From Taxawa tesnikishii (nom. ined.) (Eukaryota; Ascomycota; Dothideomycetes; Dothideales), in the NCBI GenBank assembly GCA_030247885.1, contig JAPDRO010000006.1, positions 310,001 to 374,000 of the forward strand: a stretch of DNA of 64,000 nt. Direction: 5' to 3'. The translations under genes and the position numbers were made by a program. Positions 13,186-24,540 of this stretch are shown here, one piece after another. Below the pieces are notes generated by a model. The model saw nothing but the letters and a program-made list of their open reading frames with translations, had not been told where the DNA came from and searched no databases. Each line of letters opens with the position of its first letter. The first letter of the stretch is position 1.

Positions 13186-15336
13186 ATGGTATTGCGCTCC
13201 ATACCTCTTAAGAAAGCCGTCTTCCCTACCTCTTCCATCTGCATTTCATCTTCGTCCTTCCCTCTATCCTTCCGTCCTCTTTCTTCTGCGTCTCGTTACC
13301 AATCCACCGCCGCCGCCGCAATGAGCCCAACATCTTCTCAATCGCCTCCTCCAGCCAACCTCCAGGTTCATCACCCAGGTCCTGCGAGATACATGGTTCC
13401 TCACTCGTGAGTCTGTTTCAGCTGGAGTATCAGAGCACCCGACTCACATCTGCAACAGGAGCGGTGACTACGACACGTCCCTCCCGATCGAAGCCCGCAA
13501 GTACCTCAAAACCTACGGTCTCACTCCTCCCGCCGTCGAGAGCTTCGAGACCCAAGCCAAGAGATGTAAGCAAGGCTCCAATCACCCATTACCAAGCCTC
13601 CAATTGATCCCCATTCAGGCTTGAAAATCCTGGAGACCAAGCCTACACCAATCCAAAAGTTCCAGTACCTTTCCCAGCTGCGCGCGAGCAACGTTCACCT
13701 TTTCTACCGCCTCCTTTCCCAGAACGTCAAGGTGGGTCTACGGAAAGAGCATGGCAGACCGGCAGGGAACAAGGACGCTAAGCGCCCGTCTAGGAATTGA
13801 CACCGCTCATCTACACCCCGACTGTTGGCGAGGCTTGCCAGAAATGGTCCGAGATCTACACACAGCCAGAAGGTCAGTAGAGCATCTTCACGTACAGAAG
13901 AGCTCCAGCTGACTCCTCCAGGCATGTACCTCTCCTTCGCTGACAAGGGCCACCTCCACTCCATCATTCAGAACTGGCCACACCACGTCGAGATCACCGT
14001 TGTCACCGATGGCTCTCGCATCCTGGGTCTTGGAGACCTCGGTATCAACGGCATGGGTATTCCGGTCGGGAAGCTCGCCCTCTACACTGCCTGCGCCGGT
14101 ATCAGGCCAGACGCTACCCTTCCTCTCACATTGGATCTGGGAACCAGCAACGAGGCCCTCCGCAACGACCCTCTCTACATGGGCAGCAGGCGGGACAAGG
14201 TCACAGCAGAGGAGGAGAAGGAGTTTCTCGACGAGCTCATGGCTGCTCTGACCGAGAGGTGGCCAGGGTGAGTTCCCCGCTCGAGTCGTACGCACCGTCA
14301 GTTTCCCGCTGCTAACGCACCACATCAGCATCGTCATCCAGTACGAGGACTTCAAGAATCCATTCCCATCCCTCGAGCGCTACCAGAACACGTACACCAT
14401 GTTCAACGATGACATCCAGGGTACGGGTGCTGTCATCCTCGGCGGTGTCATCAACGCCGTCAAGCAGTCCGGAACACCTGCCAAGGACCAGCGCGCCGTC
14501 TTCCTGGGTGCTGGCTCCGCCGGTGTCGGTGTCGCCAAGCAGATCGTCGAGTTCTTCATCAAGGAGGGCTTGACCGAGGACCAGGCACGTCGCTGCTTCT
14601 GGCTGGTCGACAGCAGGGGCCTGGTCACCAACGACCGCGGCGACAAGCTCGCCGAGCACAAGGTCTACTTCTCCCGTGACGACAACGAGGGCAAGCAGTA
14701 CAAGTCTCTCGAGGACGTCGTCGAGTACGTCAAGCCCACCATCCTCATGGGCCTCAGCACCATCGGCGGCGCCTTCACCCCTCAGGTCCTCTCCCGCATG
14801 GCCGAGCTCAACGAGCGGCCCATCGTCTTCCCCTCTCCAACCCTTCGTCCAAGTCCGAGTGCAACTTCGAGGACGCCATCAAGCACACCGACGGCCGCTG
14901 CCTCTTCGCCTCCGGCTCGCCCTTCCCCTCGCTCGACTTCAAGGGCAAGACCCTCACCCCGGGCCAGGGCAACAACATGTATGTCTTCCCGGGCATCGGG
15001 CTCGGCGCCATCCTCTCCAAAGCCGTCAACGTCACCCAAGGCATGATCTACGCCTCGGCCGAGGCCCTGTCGACCGCCCTCCTGCCCGAGGAGCGCGCCG
15101 ACAACTGGCTCTACCCGGACATCCGCCGCATCCGCGACGTCAGCGTCGTCGTCACCTGCGGCGTCATCCGCGCCGCCCAGACCGAGGGCGTCGACCGCGA
15201 GCTCGGCCTCCGCAACCTCGCCGACGAGGAGCTGCACGAGTACGTCCGCAAGAGGATGTACGACCCCTTCCAGGAGGGTGATAGGGTCGAGAACGAAATC
15301 AAGGAGCTCGCTGCCCACCTCGGTCAGAAGCTGTAA
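13186..15336 (+). CDS. MAE1: Malic enzyme (NAD-type malate dehydrogenase, decarboxylating), mitochondrial
   Basis: Six exons: 13186-13406, 13459-13565, 13619-13731, 13794-13872, 13922-14267 and 14329-15336, all GT-AG and in phase; about 624 residues. The N-terminus is Arg/Ser-rich and lacks acidic residues (MVLRSIPLKKAVFP), a typical mitochondrial presequence. Malic-enzyme hallmarks follow: LTPLIYTPTVGEACQKWSEI, VTDGSRILGLGDLG, QYEDF and FNDDIQGT for metal and malate binding, then GAGSAGVG for the nucleotide. The enzyme converts malate to pyruvate and CO2, feeding mitochondrial pyruvate or reducing power. One frame break lies at 14830-14833. Only four C residues are present where the conserved FPLSNPS reading needs five; the frame then continues cleanly to the stop at 15336. 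I read this as a sequencing error. Confidence 0.93.
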
Positions 15337-15786
15337 AAGATTCGAGGTGTGGTAATGTTCGGGGTCGTGGTTGAGGATGGGGTGGGGTGAGAGTTGGATC
15401 GAATGAGGCGCCACTGGCTACGGCAGGGTTGGTTACGGTATTTTTTCGTTTTTTTCTTCTTTGCTTCGGTGTCATGTCGTCTGAACCCGCGACAGAGGCG
15501 ACCTTTTCGGTGAAGGAATAATACCCGGGCTGTCTGATGGCCCCTTGTTGGTCGGTCGGCTACGTAATAAAAGTTTTTTTCTTTTGGCCATTGCATCTTT
15601 GTTTGGGGTTGTCGAGCAAAGGTGCAAGTTAGCAGATATCTGGCGTATTCGTGAGGACGGTGTACTGGGGTCATTCACACGAGCACTGACCGCTCTTCAC
15701 TAGCGTGGTTGAGGTGTATGTGTATACACTTCCTAGCCTTCTTGGAACTCCTCCTTGGCAAGGACGCCGGCGGCATACCATACACG

Positions 15787-15829
<43 letters not shown>

Positions 15830-16012
15830 ATGGATCTTGCGTTCTTTGTCAGAGCTTCTCCCATCCTGAAGCAGCGGCAGAGAGAGATAGATGTTGCATG
15901 CAGAGCGAGACCGGATTACTCAAGAAGATGCAAACCGTCAAAGGTCCGTCTCACTTCTGCAGTCGTACAAACAATGCATATACCACACCAACGCGAGAAG
16001 GCCTCCATGCTG
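15337..16012. other. Intergenic, convergent 3' ends
   Basis: 3' regions of the malic enzyme and of the minus-strand WW/FF gene. A perfect (TG)20 tract lies at 15789-15828. No gene recognised. Confidence 0.6.
15789..15828. repeat. (TG)20 microsatellite
   Basis: 40 bp of perfect TG repeat, the longest dinucleotide tract in the window. Confidence 0.96.
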
Positions 16013-17913
16013 CTACGCTAGCGATCCGTCAATCTCTCCGTCAAGCTTTGTCGCCCCTTCGACATCGTCACCAGCACCGAGCTGCGCCCTCAAACCCTCC
16101 TTGCCGACCCTCATCGCGCGCTCCAATTCCCTCTCGCCCTCCCTCATCTTCGCCATACCGATCCTCACGTCGCGCTCCCTCTTGCGCTTCTCCTCCTCCA
16201 CCCTCCTCTCCCTCTCCCTCAGCGCAGCCTCCCTCTTCTCGCGTTCCTTCTTGCCCCTTTCCCTCTCCGCCGCCTCCTCGGCCGTCTCCCCGCCCTCCGG
16301 CCTCGGTGACAAAGTGTCGATGTACGCCTTGATCAACGGATCCCTCGAATCCGCAGGGAGTGAGATGTATCGCAGATCCTTCAGCATCTCCTTTGGCAAT
16401 TGCTCAACTTTGACGTCCTTGTTCAGCACGCTAAGCGGCAAGCTTTTCATGAGGGCAGCAAGGTCGCTCTTGAGCTGACTCTGCGGTAGTTTTAGCCTGT
16501 TGATGTGGTCACGGTACAACTTCTCCCTCTCCTTGTCCGCGAGCTTGGCGTCCCGCATCGGTGGCTCTTTCTTGTACTTGCGTTTGAACTCGGGCCAGTA
16601 GAGTTTGGGCGTTGCCTTGGCGGCCAGCAGTGCCAGATAGGGGATGCGCGGGTCCTGCTTTTCCACCGTTTCCCGCGCCTTTCGGAGCTCGACGATGCGG
16701 TCGCGGGTCCAGGCGTCGTAGGCTTCGCGACGCGCTTTCGTGCTGTTGAGGACGGTGTAGCGCTCGTCTTCGATGATGTAGCCGTCTTCGATGAGTTTTC
16801 CCACGGCGTGTACGGGTTGATGCGGAAATCGTCCAGCATGTCACGGAAGAGAGCTGCGCTGTCTTCGTCCGTCAAGGGAAGTCCTTCCGCTCCTTCTTCC
16901 CAGGCTTCATCGCCCTGCTCGCCGTATTCGCCAGGGTCGAGTCCGTAATCTTCACCCATTGCCGCTAGTTGGTATGCTATATCGTCCTCGTCGAACTCGA
17001 CTGGCTGGTCCTGTGCCGCGGCATCCTCGCCGGCGGGTCGATTGGCTTCCGCTTCTTCGTCTTCGCCCTCTCCCTCCGTGTCCGTGACTTCAACCTCCTC
17101 ATATTCGGAGCTCTCATCACCAGCGTCTAGCGCGACTTCGCCCGTTGCTCTTTTCTCAACTGCAGACACAGGCCTCGCTTCCCCTTCCTGTTCCGCCGCA
17201 GCCAGCTCGGCCGCCATTGCTTCCTCGTCTTCCCTCTGTAAACTCTCCGACCTCCTTTTCCTGTTGCGATCCCCAACCGGCATGTTATTGGCTCCTGTAG
17301 CGGCTCCGTCATTCCCATCCTTGCCCCTTCCCAATTTCTTGTCCAGTTCCAAGCGGTCAAACTCAATGACAGCCTTCATCACATCCTCCGGGAACTTCCA
17401 GAAGCTCTCCTTGGATTCCGTGTTGTGGACGAATCGCCGACCCAGCTTGGTGTATACGAGAACCCATGGCGCGCAGTTGGGAATCACTTTCTTGTGTTTG
17501 GGCCGGTCTTCCGGTTGCGGCCTGCTGCGAAACGGTTTGCGCGATTGTTGTTCGTTCTGCTCCTGCCCTTGGAGTCCACCGTTGTATGGGTCCTGGTAGC
17601 CCTGCAGCGCTGCAGATGCAGGATATGGATAATGCTGTCCGTGAGTATTGTAACCATTTTGGAGGAGTTGGCCAGGGTAACCTGCACCGTAGCCTTGCGC
17701 CGCATACGAACCCGGAGCAGGCGACTGATATGGCGGAGGTTCTGGCTGCGTTTGAGCTGCTGGACGCGTGTAGGTGGACTGTTTCGTTTCGGGGTTGTAG
17801 TAGTATTTGTGACCGGACGGCGCCGTATGCTCGGTCCAACCCGCAGGTAAAGGCGCAGGCGCGGGGCCAGGCTTGAACGAGCTCTTGAGCCTCTTGCGCT
17901 CCGGCTGCTCCAT
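16013..17913 (-). CDS. WW/FF-domain pre-mRNA splicing protein (Urn1/Dre4-like)
   Basis: Single coding exon on the minus strand; start chosen at the Met beginning MEQPERKRLK; about 633 residues across one break. A WW domain lies at about residues 24-55 (LPAGWTEHTAPSGHKYYYN). It is followed by a Pro/Gln/Tyr-rich linker. A WW-like segment begins near residue 140 (WVLVYTKLGRRFVHNTES). Next come a strongly acidic region and one or two FF domains from about residue 360 (LFRDMLDDFRINPYTPWE). A Lys/Arg/Glu-rich coiled coil ends the protein. Yeast Urn1 and fission-yeast Dre4 have WW+FF layouts and associate with spliceosomes. Prp40 is less likely because it carries two adjacent WW domains and more FF repeats. 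The frame changes at 16796-16799: four A residues (coding strand) are present where PYTPWEKLIEDGY needs five. The start faces the proteasome gene 333 bp away. Confidence 0.85.
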
Positions 17914-18246
17914 GTTGGTGTACACTATACACAAGTGTAGGTGTGTTGTATGTACAGAAAGTATGCTACTTAGCCTAGAAGGGAAAGAAGATGATGAGTG
18001 ACGTCGCGGAACTTTTGCGCGGCCCGGAGATTGCCGGTCGGTGATGCTTGAAGCTCCCCAGGCGGAAGCTCGACGCGTCCTACTTGTAAAGTATACCTAC
18101 TTTACCATCAATCAAACTATCATATCTACCATCCGCCGCTGTCACAAACCCGAAGCGTCCGAGCGAAGCCCATCCGCCTTCTTTTTCTTCGTTGTCACGA
18201 TATTCCTTGAAACACACCACAGCATCCGGCCAGAACACCAGCCAAC
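17914..18246. promoter_or_regulatory. Shared divergent promoter region
   Basis: 333 bp between the start codons of the WW/FF splicing gene (minus) and the proteasome alpha gene (plus). It must hold both promoters. No specific factor site was identified. Confidence 0.6.
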
Positions 18247-19251
18247 ATGTCGAGACGTTACGATTCGAGAGTCAGTCCAGCTCCGGGCGAAACCACCATT
18301 CAGCACAAATGGAACACGTACTGAACTTGATACCAGACCACCATCTTCTCTCCCGAAGGCCGTCTCTACCAGGTTGAATACGCTCTAGAGGCCATCTCGC
18401 ACGCCGGTACCGCACTGGGAATCCTCGCACAAGATGGAATCGTCCTCGCCGCAGAACGTAAAGTGACCAGCAAGCTGCTAGAGCAGGACACATCTGCAGA
18501 GAAGCTATACATCTTGAACGAGTAGGGTTTATCCGTGTTCAGCCTCCAACGCTGTTTGCAACGTCTGACACATGTACCTAGCAACATGATCTGCGCAGTT
18601 GCCGGTATGACTGCAGACGCCAATATTCTCATCAACTATGCCCGACAAGCCGCTCAACGCTACCTCTTGACCTACAACCAAGAGATCCCCTGCGAGCAGC
18701 TGGTGCGACGTCTGTGCGACCTCAAGCAGGGCTACACCCAGCACGGTGGTCTCCGTCCCTTCGGTGTCAGCTTCATCTACGCCGGATACGACAACCAGCG
18801 CCAATTCCAGCTCTACCAAAGCAATCCGTCCGGCAACTACGGTGGATGGAAGGCGACGAGCGTGGGAGCCAACAACGCCAGCGCGCAGAGTCTGCTCAAG
18901 CAGGATTATAAGGAGGAGTGCGACCTCAAGGAGGCGTGCGGGTTGGCGGTTAAGGTGCTGAGCAAGACAATGGATTCGACAAAGCTGAGCAGTGAAAAGA
19001 GTACGTATAGGGACACTCCCGCCTGCCCGAACTTGAAGCTGGGTTTTTGGTGATATCTGACTAACGCCGCCCTAGTCGAGTTCGCGACAGTTGGCCGGAC
19101 AAAGTCGGGCACAATCTACCACCACCTTTGGGGCGCGGATGAGATCGACACCTTGCTCAAGGAGCACGGTCTGGCAAAGGCAGACGATGTGGAGACGACC
19201 GAGGAGCGCATGGGCACGGCCGGATATGCCGAGAACAGGCCGGAGAGTTAG
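18247..19251 (+). CDS. PRE9: 20S proteasome alpha subunit (Pre9/alpha-3 type)
   Basis: Four exons: 18247-18270, 18337-18521, 18582-19000 and 19076-19251, in phase with GT-AG introns; 267 residues. The first exon is only eight codons (MSRRYDSR). The joined N-terminus [21 protein letters not shown] is nearly identical to the yeast Pre9 alpha-type signature that gates the 20S core. [21 protein letters not shown] and [20 protein letters not shown] are family hallmarks. It is a non-catalytic ring subunit of the proteasome. The C-terminus ends in an acidic tail after the conserved [11 protein letters not shown] stretch. No frame break is present. Confidence 0.97.
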
Positions 19252-19783
19252 ATTGCTTTCACGCATCGAATGTGAAGCAATCCTCTACGGGCGCGGATGC
19301 CGCTTCCATATGGCGAGTGTGAGCTTGGGGGCGGCCTCACTCAATGTACTAATACCATAGATATGATGCATGCACACCCGGCGTCGAGGCGTTGGAAGCA
19401 AGCGAGCTAGGAACTCTAGCATTCTACTTGGCCTCCCGGCAGACAACCATGAATGTCCATCGATAGGGGTTTAACACGATGCACCGTTCCAACAAGACCC
19501 AGTTGTTTATTCTTATGCCGTGCATGATCTGCTATTCCTCAGCGGCCATTCGGCGACATCCACAGTGAAACCATGAAAGAGTAAGTATGTCTCAAGTCAC
19601 CGCCACCCAGCATCAAGTCCGAGACTTCCATGACCCGTTGCGCCGCGAAGATGCATTCAGAACCCATTGCTTCTACCTTCCCGCGCCTTCCCACGCAAAA
19701 AGAAAACCGTCGCTATGCACCAGCCCGAAACGCACCCGCTCAAGAATCCAGTCGTATGCGTGTACCGTCTCACATCGTCGCAT
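19252..19783. other. Intergenic, convergent 3' ends
   Basis: Lies between the proteasome stop and the peroxidase stop. No gene recognised. Confidence 0.6.
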
Positions 19784-21006
19784 CTAGCGCAGACGCTCAT
19801 CGATCGGCGCGGCCCTGACATCCCTTCCGAAGGTGCCACGAGGCAGCGCCGAAGTGCAGTCGATCAAGTTGCTCGACCCGCCGGGAACGCCGAGGAGTTG
19901 CATCTTGGCCATTCTAACACCGTTGTCAGTCTGTCCTATGAATCCCTGCGACAAGACAAAACTTTTTTGGGCGGGGGAGGGAAGTTGGACGAAAACTCAC
20001 GCTCTGGAATACGCGATCCCCCACCGCCCCTGCGCGCCCACGAAGCTCTTGAACGCGGGCCCCACCTGCGCCTGGTTGGCCAAGTTCCTGTCGCTCTCGA
20101 GCACGAACGGCGCGCTGCCGTCGATCGTCTGCTGGTAGTACTTGACGTCCCAGACGCCGGGGGTGTCGTCTTGGGCGGCGCCGGCGCGGGATGGGTCCGT
20201 GGTGAACTGCCGAGATGTGCTGTGGGCGCCCATCAGGGCGGCCAGCTCGCCGGCGTCGAAACCTTTGGCTTGGAAGAGTGCGTACAAGGCATCGCCGGGT
20301 GAGTGCACGTCCGGGAGCTTGCTGAGGTCGTTGGGGGTTGAGGAGTCTTTGCGGCCGACGAAGGTTTGGACGCGGGGGCCGAGGGGACAGGTGGCGGTCG
20401 CGTGTGCTGGGAGGAAGGGATTAGCGTCCTTGTTGCATACCGGTGCTGCAATCGATGGAGGAGCAAATGGATAGGGTTGCGACTGCAAAGAGAGAAGTGC
20501 GGAGAAGGAGGCTGGGGAGATTGGTACTTACATCCTGCGAAAGCGATGATATCCGCAACGCCAACGTTGTGCTTGTTCGCGAGGTCGGACAGCTTGAGCG
20601 CAATCCCCTGCAGCCCGGCGTTTTCCTTAGCTTCGTACTCCTTGGCCAGGATGAGCGAGCCATCGCAACCGCCGTGCTCGCCTTCCGATTGGTCCCAGGA
20701 TGCGCAGTCGTGGAAAGATGCGCGGATGGCCGCACGAGCATCATCGTTGCACTGTCCGTTGCTCAGGAACATGCTCGTCAGTTCGGTGCTGATGGTCGAC
20801 CAAACAGCGGGGCATGAACCTCCAGAAGAGGAACCTCCAGAGGGTTGCGACGGAGGTCCTTGTTGGCCCGGTGGTCCGCCGAACCGCTTGAGCAGGGGGA
20901 TGGAGGGAAGGCGCAGATCGTGTGCGAAGGAGGAGATGTCTTGCAAACTGAAGGCGCTGGCGCCGGCCACTGTGGCGAGTAGTGCGATGGACTGGGAGAG
21001 ATGCAT
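19784..21006 (-). CDS. Secreted class II heme peroxidase (ascomycete ligninase-like)
   Basis: Three exons on the minus strand: 21006-20532, 20406-20001 and 19913-19784, giving about 336 residues. The upstream in-frame Met at 21057 would bury the signal peptide, so MHLSQSIALLATVAGASAFS is taken as the start and signal sequence. The distal heme pocket is RASFHDCASW (Arg and His), followed by a Ca2+-site-like GGCDGSL. The proximal His is in ALMGAHSTSRQF. FAGSHATATCPLGPRV spans the first splice junction. Class II fungal peroxidases oxidise substrates with H2O2. Ascomycete members are related to, but not proven equal to, lignin-degrading basidiomycete enzymes. Whether a Mn site or surface Trp is present was not determined. 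No frame break. Confidence 0.92.
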
Positions 21007-22355
21007 GATGGCTGTGCTAGGCGATGAAACAAGGAACAAGGAAATGAACAAGGACAAGGTAGTGAGCGTCGAATGAGATTTGATGAAATGGAACGCGAAG
21101 TGAAACTGTCTGGCTCAAGCATAGCGAGCTACCAGCTCGAATATATATTGAGCTGCCTCGTAGGGTAGTATCGAGGTTGGTCTTACATCGAGTGAAGTGG
21201 TTGCATGAACTCAGCTGCGCCTTGTCAGGCAATCTGAACCGGTTCAGGGGTCAAGCAAGAAGCGGGATGTAAGTGCTGACCCTGGTAGTCAGCAGCGAAA
21301 ATACATGTGCTCCGGCGAGCGCGGATGGACGGGCAGGCAGAGGATCGAATGCGATTGCGGGAACTAGCATCCTCATGCTCGAACTGCCTCGTTGCCAAGC
21401 TTGCCGAGACGTTGAAGGGTGAGGAACCCATCTGTGTCGATGAGAAATGCGCTGGTGGCCTCGCATTGGTCGCCTGCAACGTATGTAGCGGAAAAACACC
21501 CAAGGAGGCTGTTGCGGCTGTGCGCGGATATTGTCGACTGAACCCTCTTGTTGATGCCAGTGACAACATGCCATGCTTCTTGAACGAAATGCTAGTATCC
21601 GGATCAGCAAGATGCGGTATGGAGCAAGAACCTATTTTTGATCTTCACGCATGGCACCGCATTCCTGCACTTTGACTCACACCACACGCAGCCGGCCAAA
21701 ACGAACAACTTATGCGAATGGCTCTATATCCGCCAGTTGTTTCTGATGTTGTGCGCACCGCAAACACCGATCTCCAAGAACGGGCAGCGATGTGATTGTT
21801 GACCCGATGCGCTTCCTCACTTCACCGATGGGGAGAGTTCTGACACGCCGACCCATCAGTGGTCTTGCAGCCCTGCAGGAGCAAATCTCACTCGTGACGA
21901 TGAGATGCAGGATGCAGACATCCATGTAGCCATGTCCAACAACATGGTGTGAGGTTGAACTTGGCTTGGCGGTAAGCGTGTTAGGTTTGTTCTTGATTGG
22001 ACGAAAAGCGAGCAAAGGATGACCACTGGTAAATTTAACAACTGTTGGATGCCTGAAGGACTGAAACGGTCCAAGGCGAGGCTGTCTTCCTTGAGGAATA
22101 GAAAATCGTATGGTTGGTCACTACTGTCATGGGGTTTGCTATTCGAGGTACAACCACATGATTTGGACGTTCTTTTGAGGTGGAAATATCGTCATGGTGA
22201 ACAATACGCTACTATCCGAGGGAGCATCAGCCCGGGACGGCAGATGTGTTCAACAAGGGAAGCAGCTCCTCTCAGTAGTTTCTATCTGCAGCATATCCGC
22301 CGCGGCGCTCGCTGCAAACTACCCGGCTCCATGTCCGGATTGTCCTCATCCCTTA
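21007..22355. other. Intergenic; one Cys-rich open frame of doubtful status
   Basis: No recognised gene. The plus-strand frame 21328-21675 encodes about 115 residues with nine cysteines (clusters CSNC and CNVC) and no signal peptide. It has no clear splice partners or family and may be chance. The left end holds the peroxidase promoter, with a TATATATT motif around 21140. Confidence 0.4.
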
Positions 22356-23518
22356 CTAATCAGACAGGAAGCAAGCTCCGCTTCGTACCCTCGTTGATGT
22401 TGCGAAAGTCTGCACATGTTTGGAGAGGTCTGCGCGCGATAAGTGGCAGTCCCCGTTCGTTTCCGCGCTGAATGAGCGCCCGGATGCAGGTTGATGGACC
22501 AGGTCGGCATTACCAGCGAGGTATTCCGGGTATGACTGTCGCATAGCCACCTGTCTCGTTGACGGCGCACCGACCAAGGCAGGACCTGGAACGTTAACTT
22601 TCTCCTCGCTCCCAGAAATCCAAATCTTCCTGTCGTTCTTTCTGCTAACCACGTGCAGCTGATACTGTGGATCTGGATGGTGGAAATTTCTCAGTCCATG
22701 GCTTGGAACAGTGAACGCGGAATCGCCTTGCGGTGTCTTTCTGTGGTCCTGTATCTCGAGCCAGTCAACGGCGCTGAATCTAACATTGCGAAGGTGGTAT
22801 GACTCCTCAAACCTGAGAACCTCCGACGTGATTTGTGATGTCCAGGGCCCGGCTGCGAGAATGAGATTATGACACGGCATCTCTTTAAGCTCCTTGCGAG
22901 CGTTCCTACCAAGAGATGTGATCCTGGCGCGGCTGAGCCCGTCCTCATGGTGAACTCCGATAGCTGTAAGCTCGGAGTTGGTCTTGATGTCCACTCCGAG
23001 CCTAGTGCATTCCTCCAACAGCCATATGCCTAGCTGCGGTGGATTCCTATCGATTGTCAGTAATTGCTTCCAGCGATTGCAGACGAAATATGTACACTAG
23101 ACCGAAAGAAAGGTCTTGATCCGCATATGCCCACCCGTACTTGCCCTTAAACCAGCCGTTGGAGCTTTTATGCAGCGGCGACTCTCCTTGGCCATCGTGT
23201 TGTACAAACACTTGCGATGTCTTACTCGTTGTGTACCCGGTGGCGTCGCAAAATGTCTTGTCTTTTCCAAGGCGCATCCAAATGTCCATAGAGGCAACAG
23301 CAAGGTCTGCTAGTGCTTCTGTGTTAGGCGATATAGCAAGTCCTTCTGTCGTCAGTATACCGGCGTTGTGCCCAGATGCTTGAGCAAACACACTATTCCG
23401 AAGCTCCACCACGGTGATGCTGTGGTTCCACCCTTTTCGTGGGCCATCACGGCCAGTTCGCGGGCGATCGATAGACCAATAACACCACCCCCACGATGAC
23501 CGTGCTTTTGCCATCCAT
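22356..23518 (-). CDS. FAD-dependent oxidoreductase (DAO superfamily)
   Basis: Minus strand, two exons, 23518-23096 and 23046-22356, with a 49-bp GT-AG intron; about 371 residues across two frame breaks. The N-terminus reads STVIVG and then, one frame over, GGVIGLSIARELA. Together this is the Rossmann GxGxxG FAD site. A second shift leads into WNHSITVVELRNSVFAQASGHNAGIL, typical of DAO proteins. The C-terminal exon has NPPQLGIWLLEEC and LILAAGPWTS. The breaks lie in a C5 run (23488-23492) and a T4 run (23434-23437) of the plus strand; each is explained by one lost base. The last 60 residues do not show the usual family ending with a second Gly-rich FAD motif, so the 3' end may be degraded or mis-modelled. 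It may be fused to the upstream Cys-rich region. Confidence 0.7.
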
Positions 23519-24540
23519 GCCGACAGGCCTTGACTGTTGAAAAATGGATGGTATGGGCTTTGAGATTCTTATAGCATGAGACGAGATGTTTGCTTTGCCT
23601 CTGTTCTCTGCAGCAGCCAGCTCTTCCCCAAGTTCAGTGAAAGTCTGATCACGATCCAATTTGGTCTTGCCGCTTGGCTTTGGCTCACTGTTCTCAGTGA
23701 GCGGCGTCGGAGCTGGCACAGTCGAGACTGATGTTACCTCTTCTCTAGGACTGGAAACGGTACCATCCACATCCATTTCAGAGTGGATGAGAGATGGGGT
23801 GTTCGACCGATCAGTTGATTGGCCGGCCAGCTTTGGCGAGCCCATTGGTCGGGGCCAGTTCCGCTTGTAGCCTGCAGGAGGGTGATCTTTGAATGGCATA
23901 GTAGAAGCCCCTCCTGAAACCCCAGACTCTTCCTGCGTGAGGGCAGTAGGGCGTCCAGACGCGGTCTCGGCTGAAACCGTCCTATTGGCATGATCAGAAG
24001 GTACTGGCTTTCTGTAAGCGGGACCACTCCGTACTAGAGCGCTCAAGGCCCTCGAAGGCTTGGTCGAGAATGCGGGTTTTGGGGTGTTGCAACGGCAGAA
24101 GTCTCCTTGGCAGCACCCTTTGCTATACCCTTTGCTTTTCTCGCGTCGTGCTGAGAAAAATTCGGTTGTGTAGTAGCACAAATTTCCACTTTAGGTGCTC
24201 GGGCTTTTTCGGCTCCAGCAGATTTGGCTGTTGGTGATATAGTTTGCGGTTTCAACATTGCACCAGTGACATGTTTTTCCACGTGTTCGTCCTTCAGCTT
24301 CTGGACCCCGGGCTCGTTTGATCGATCACGGCACCAACAGCCATTCTCTAGACGGTCAATAGCACAGGGATCCGAGTCACAGCAAGGAGTGCACATGGAG
24401 TAAGAGCACAGCTTGTTGTCGCAAAAGCGAATCCAATGGTTGTTCTTGCCCCCGCATATATTGCATTTCTTGGTCTTAACGTAGCTCTCTCCGAAGCCTG
24501 CCCATTGGCTGTCTCTTTCATGCTTGGCCCTATCCGGCAT
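23519..24540 (-). CDS. Cys-rich N-terminal region with disordered linker, possibly one gene with the oxidoreductase
   Basis: Begins MPDRAKHERDSQW and carries a dense Cys/His cluster within residues 25-60 (CNICGG, FCDNKLC, MCTPCC, DPC) that looks zinc-binding. About 250 residues of Ser/Pro/Lys-rich disordered sequence follow. One frame change near 24074-24080 (GGGTTTT on the plus strand) is best explained by one missing base. Past that point the frame stays open without any stop into the ATG of the FAD oxidoreductase. Either the two form a single fusion protein of roughly 700 residues, or an unseen intron separates them. I do not recognise the Cys cluster as a named family. Confidence 0.5.

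Noticed and set aside
16013-17913. Naming the WW/FF gene PRP40
   Set aside because: It lacks the two tightly adjacent WW domains and the multiple FF repeats of Prp40; Urn1/Dre4-like is closer.
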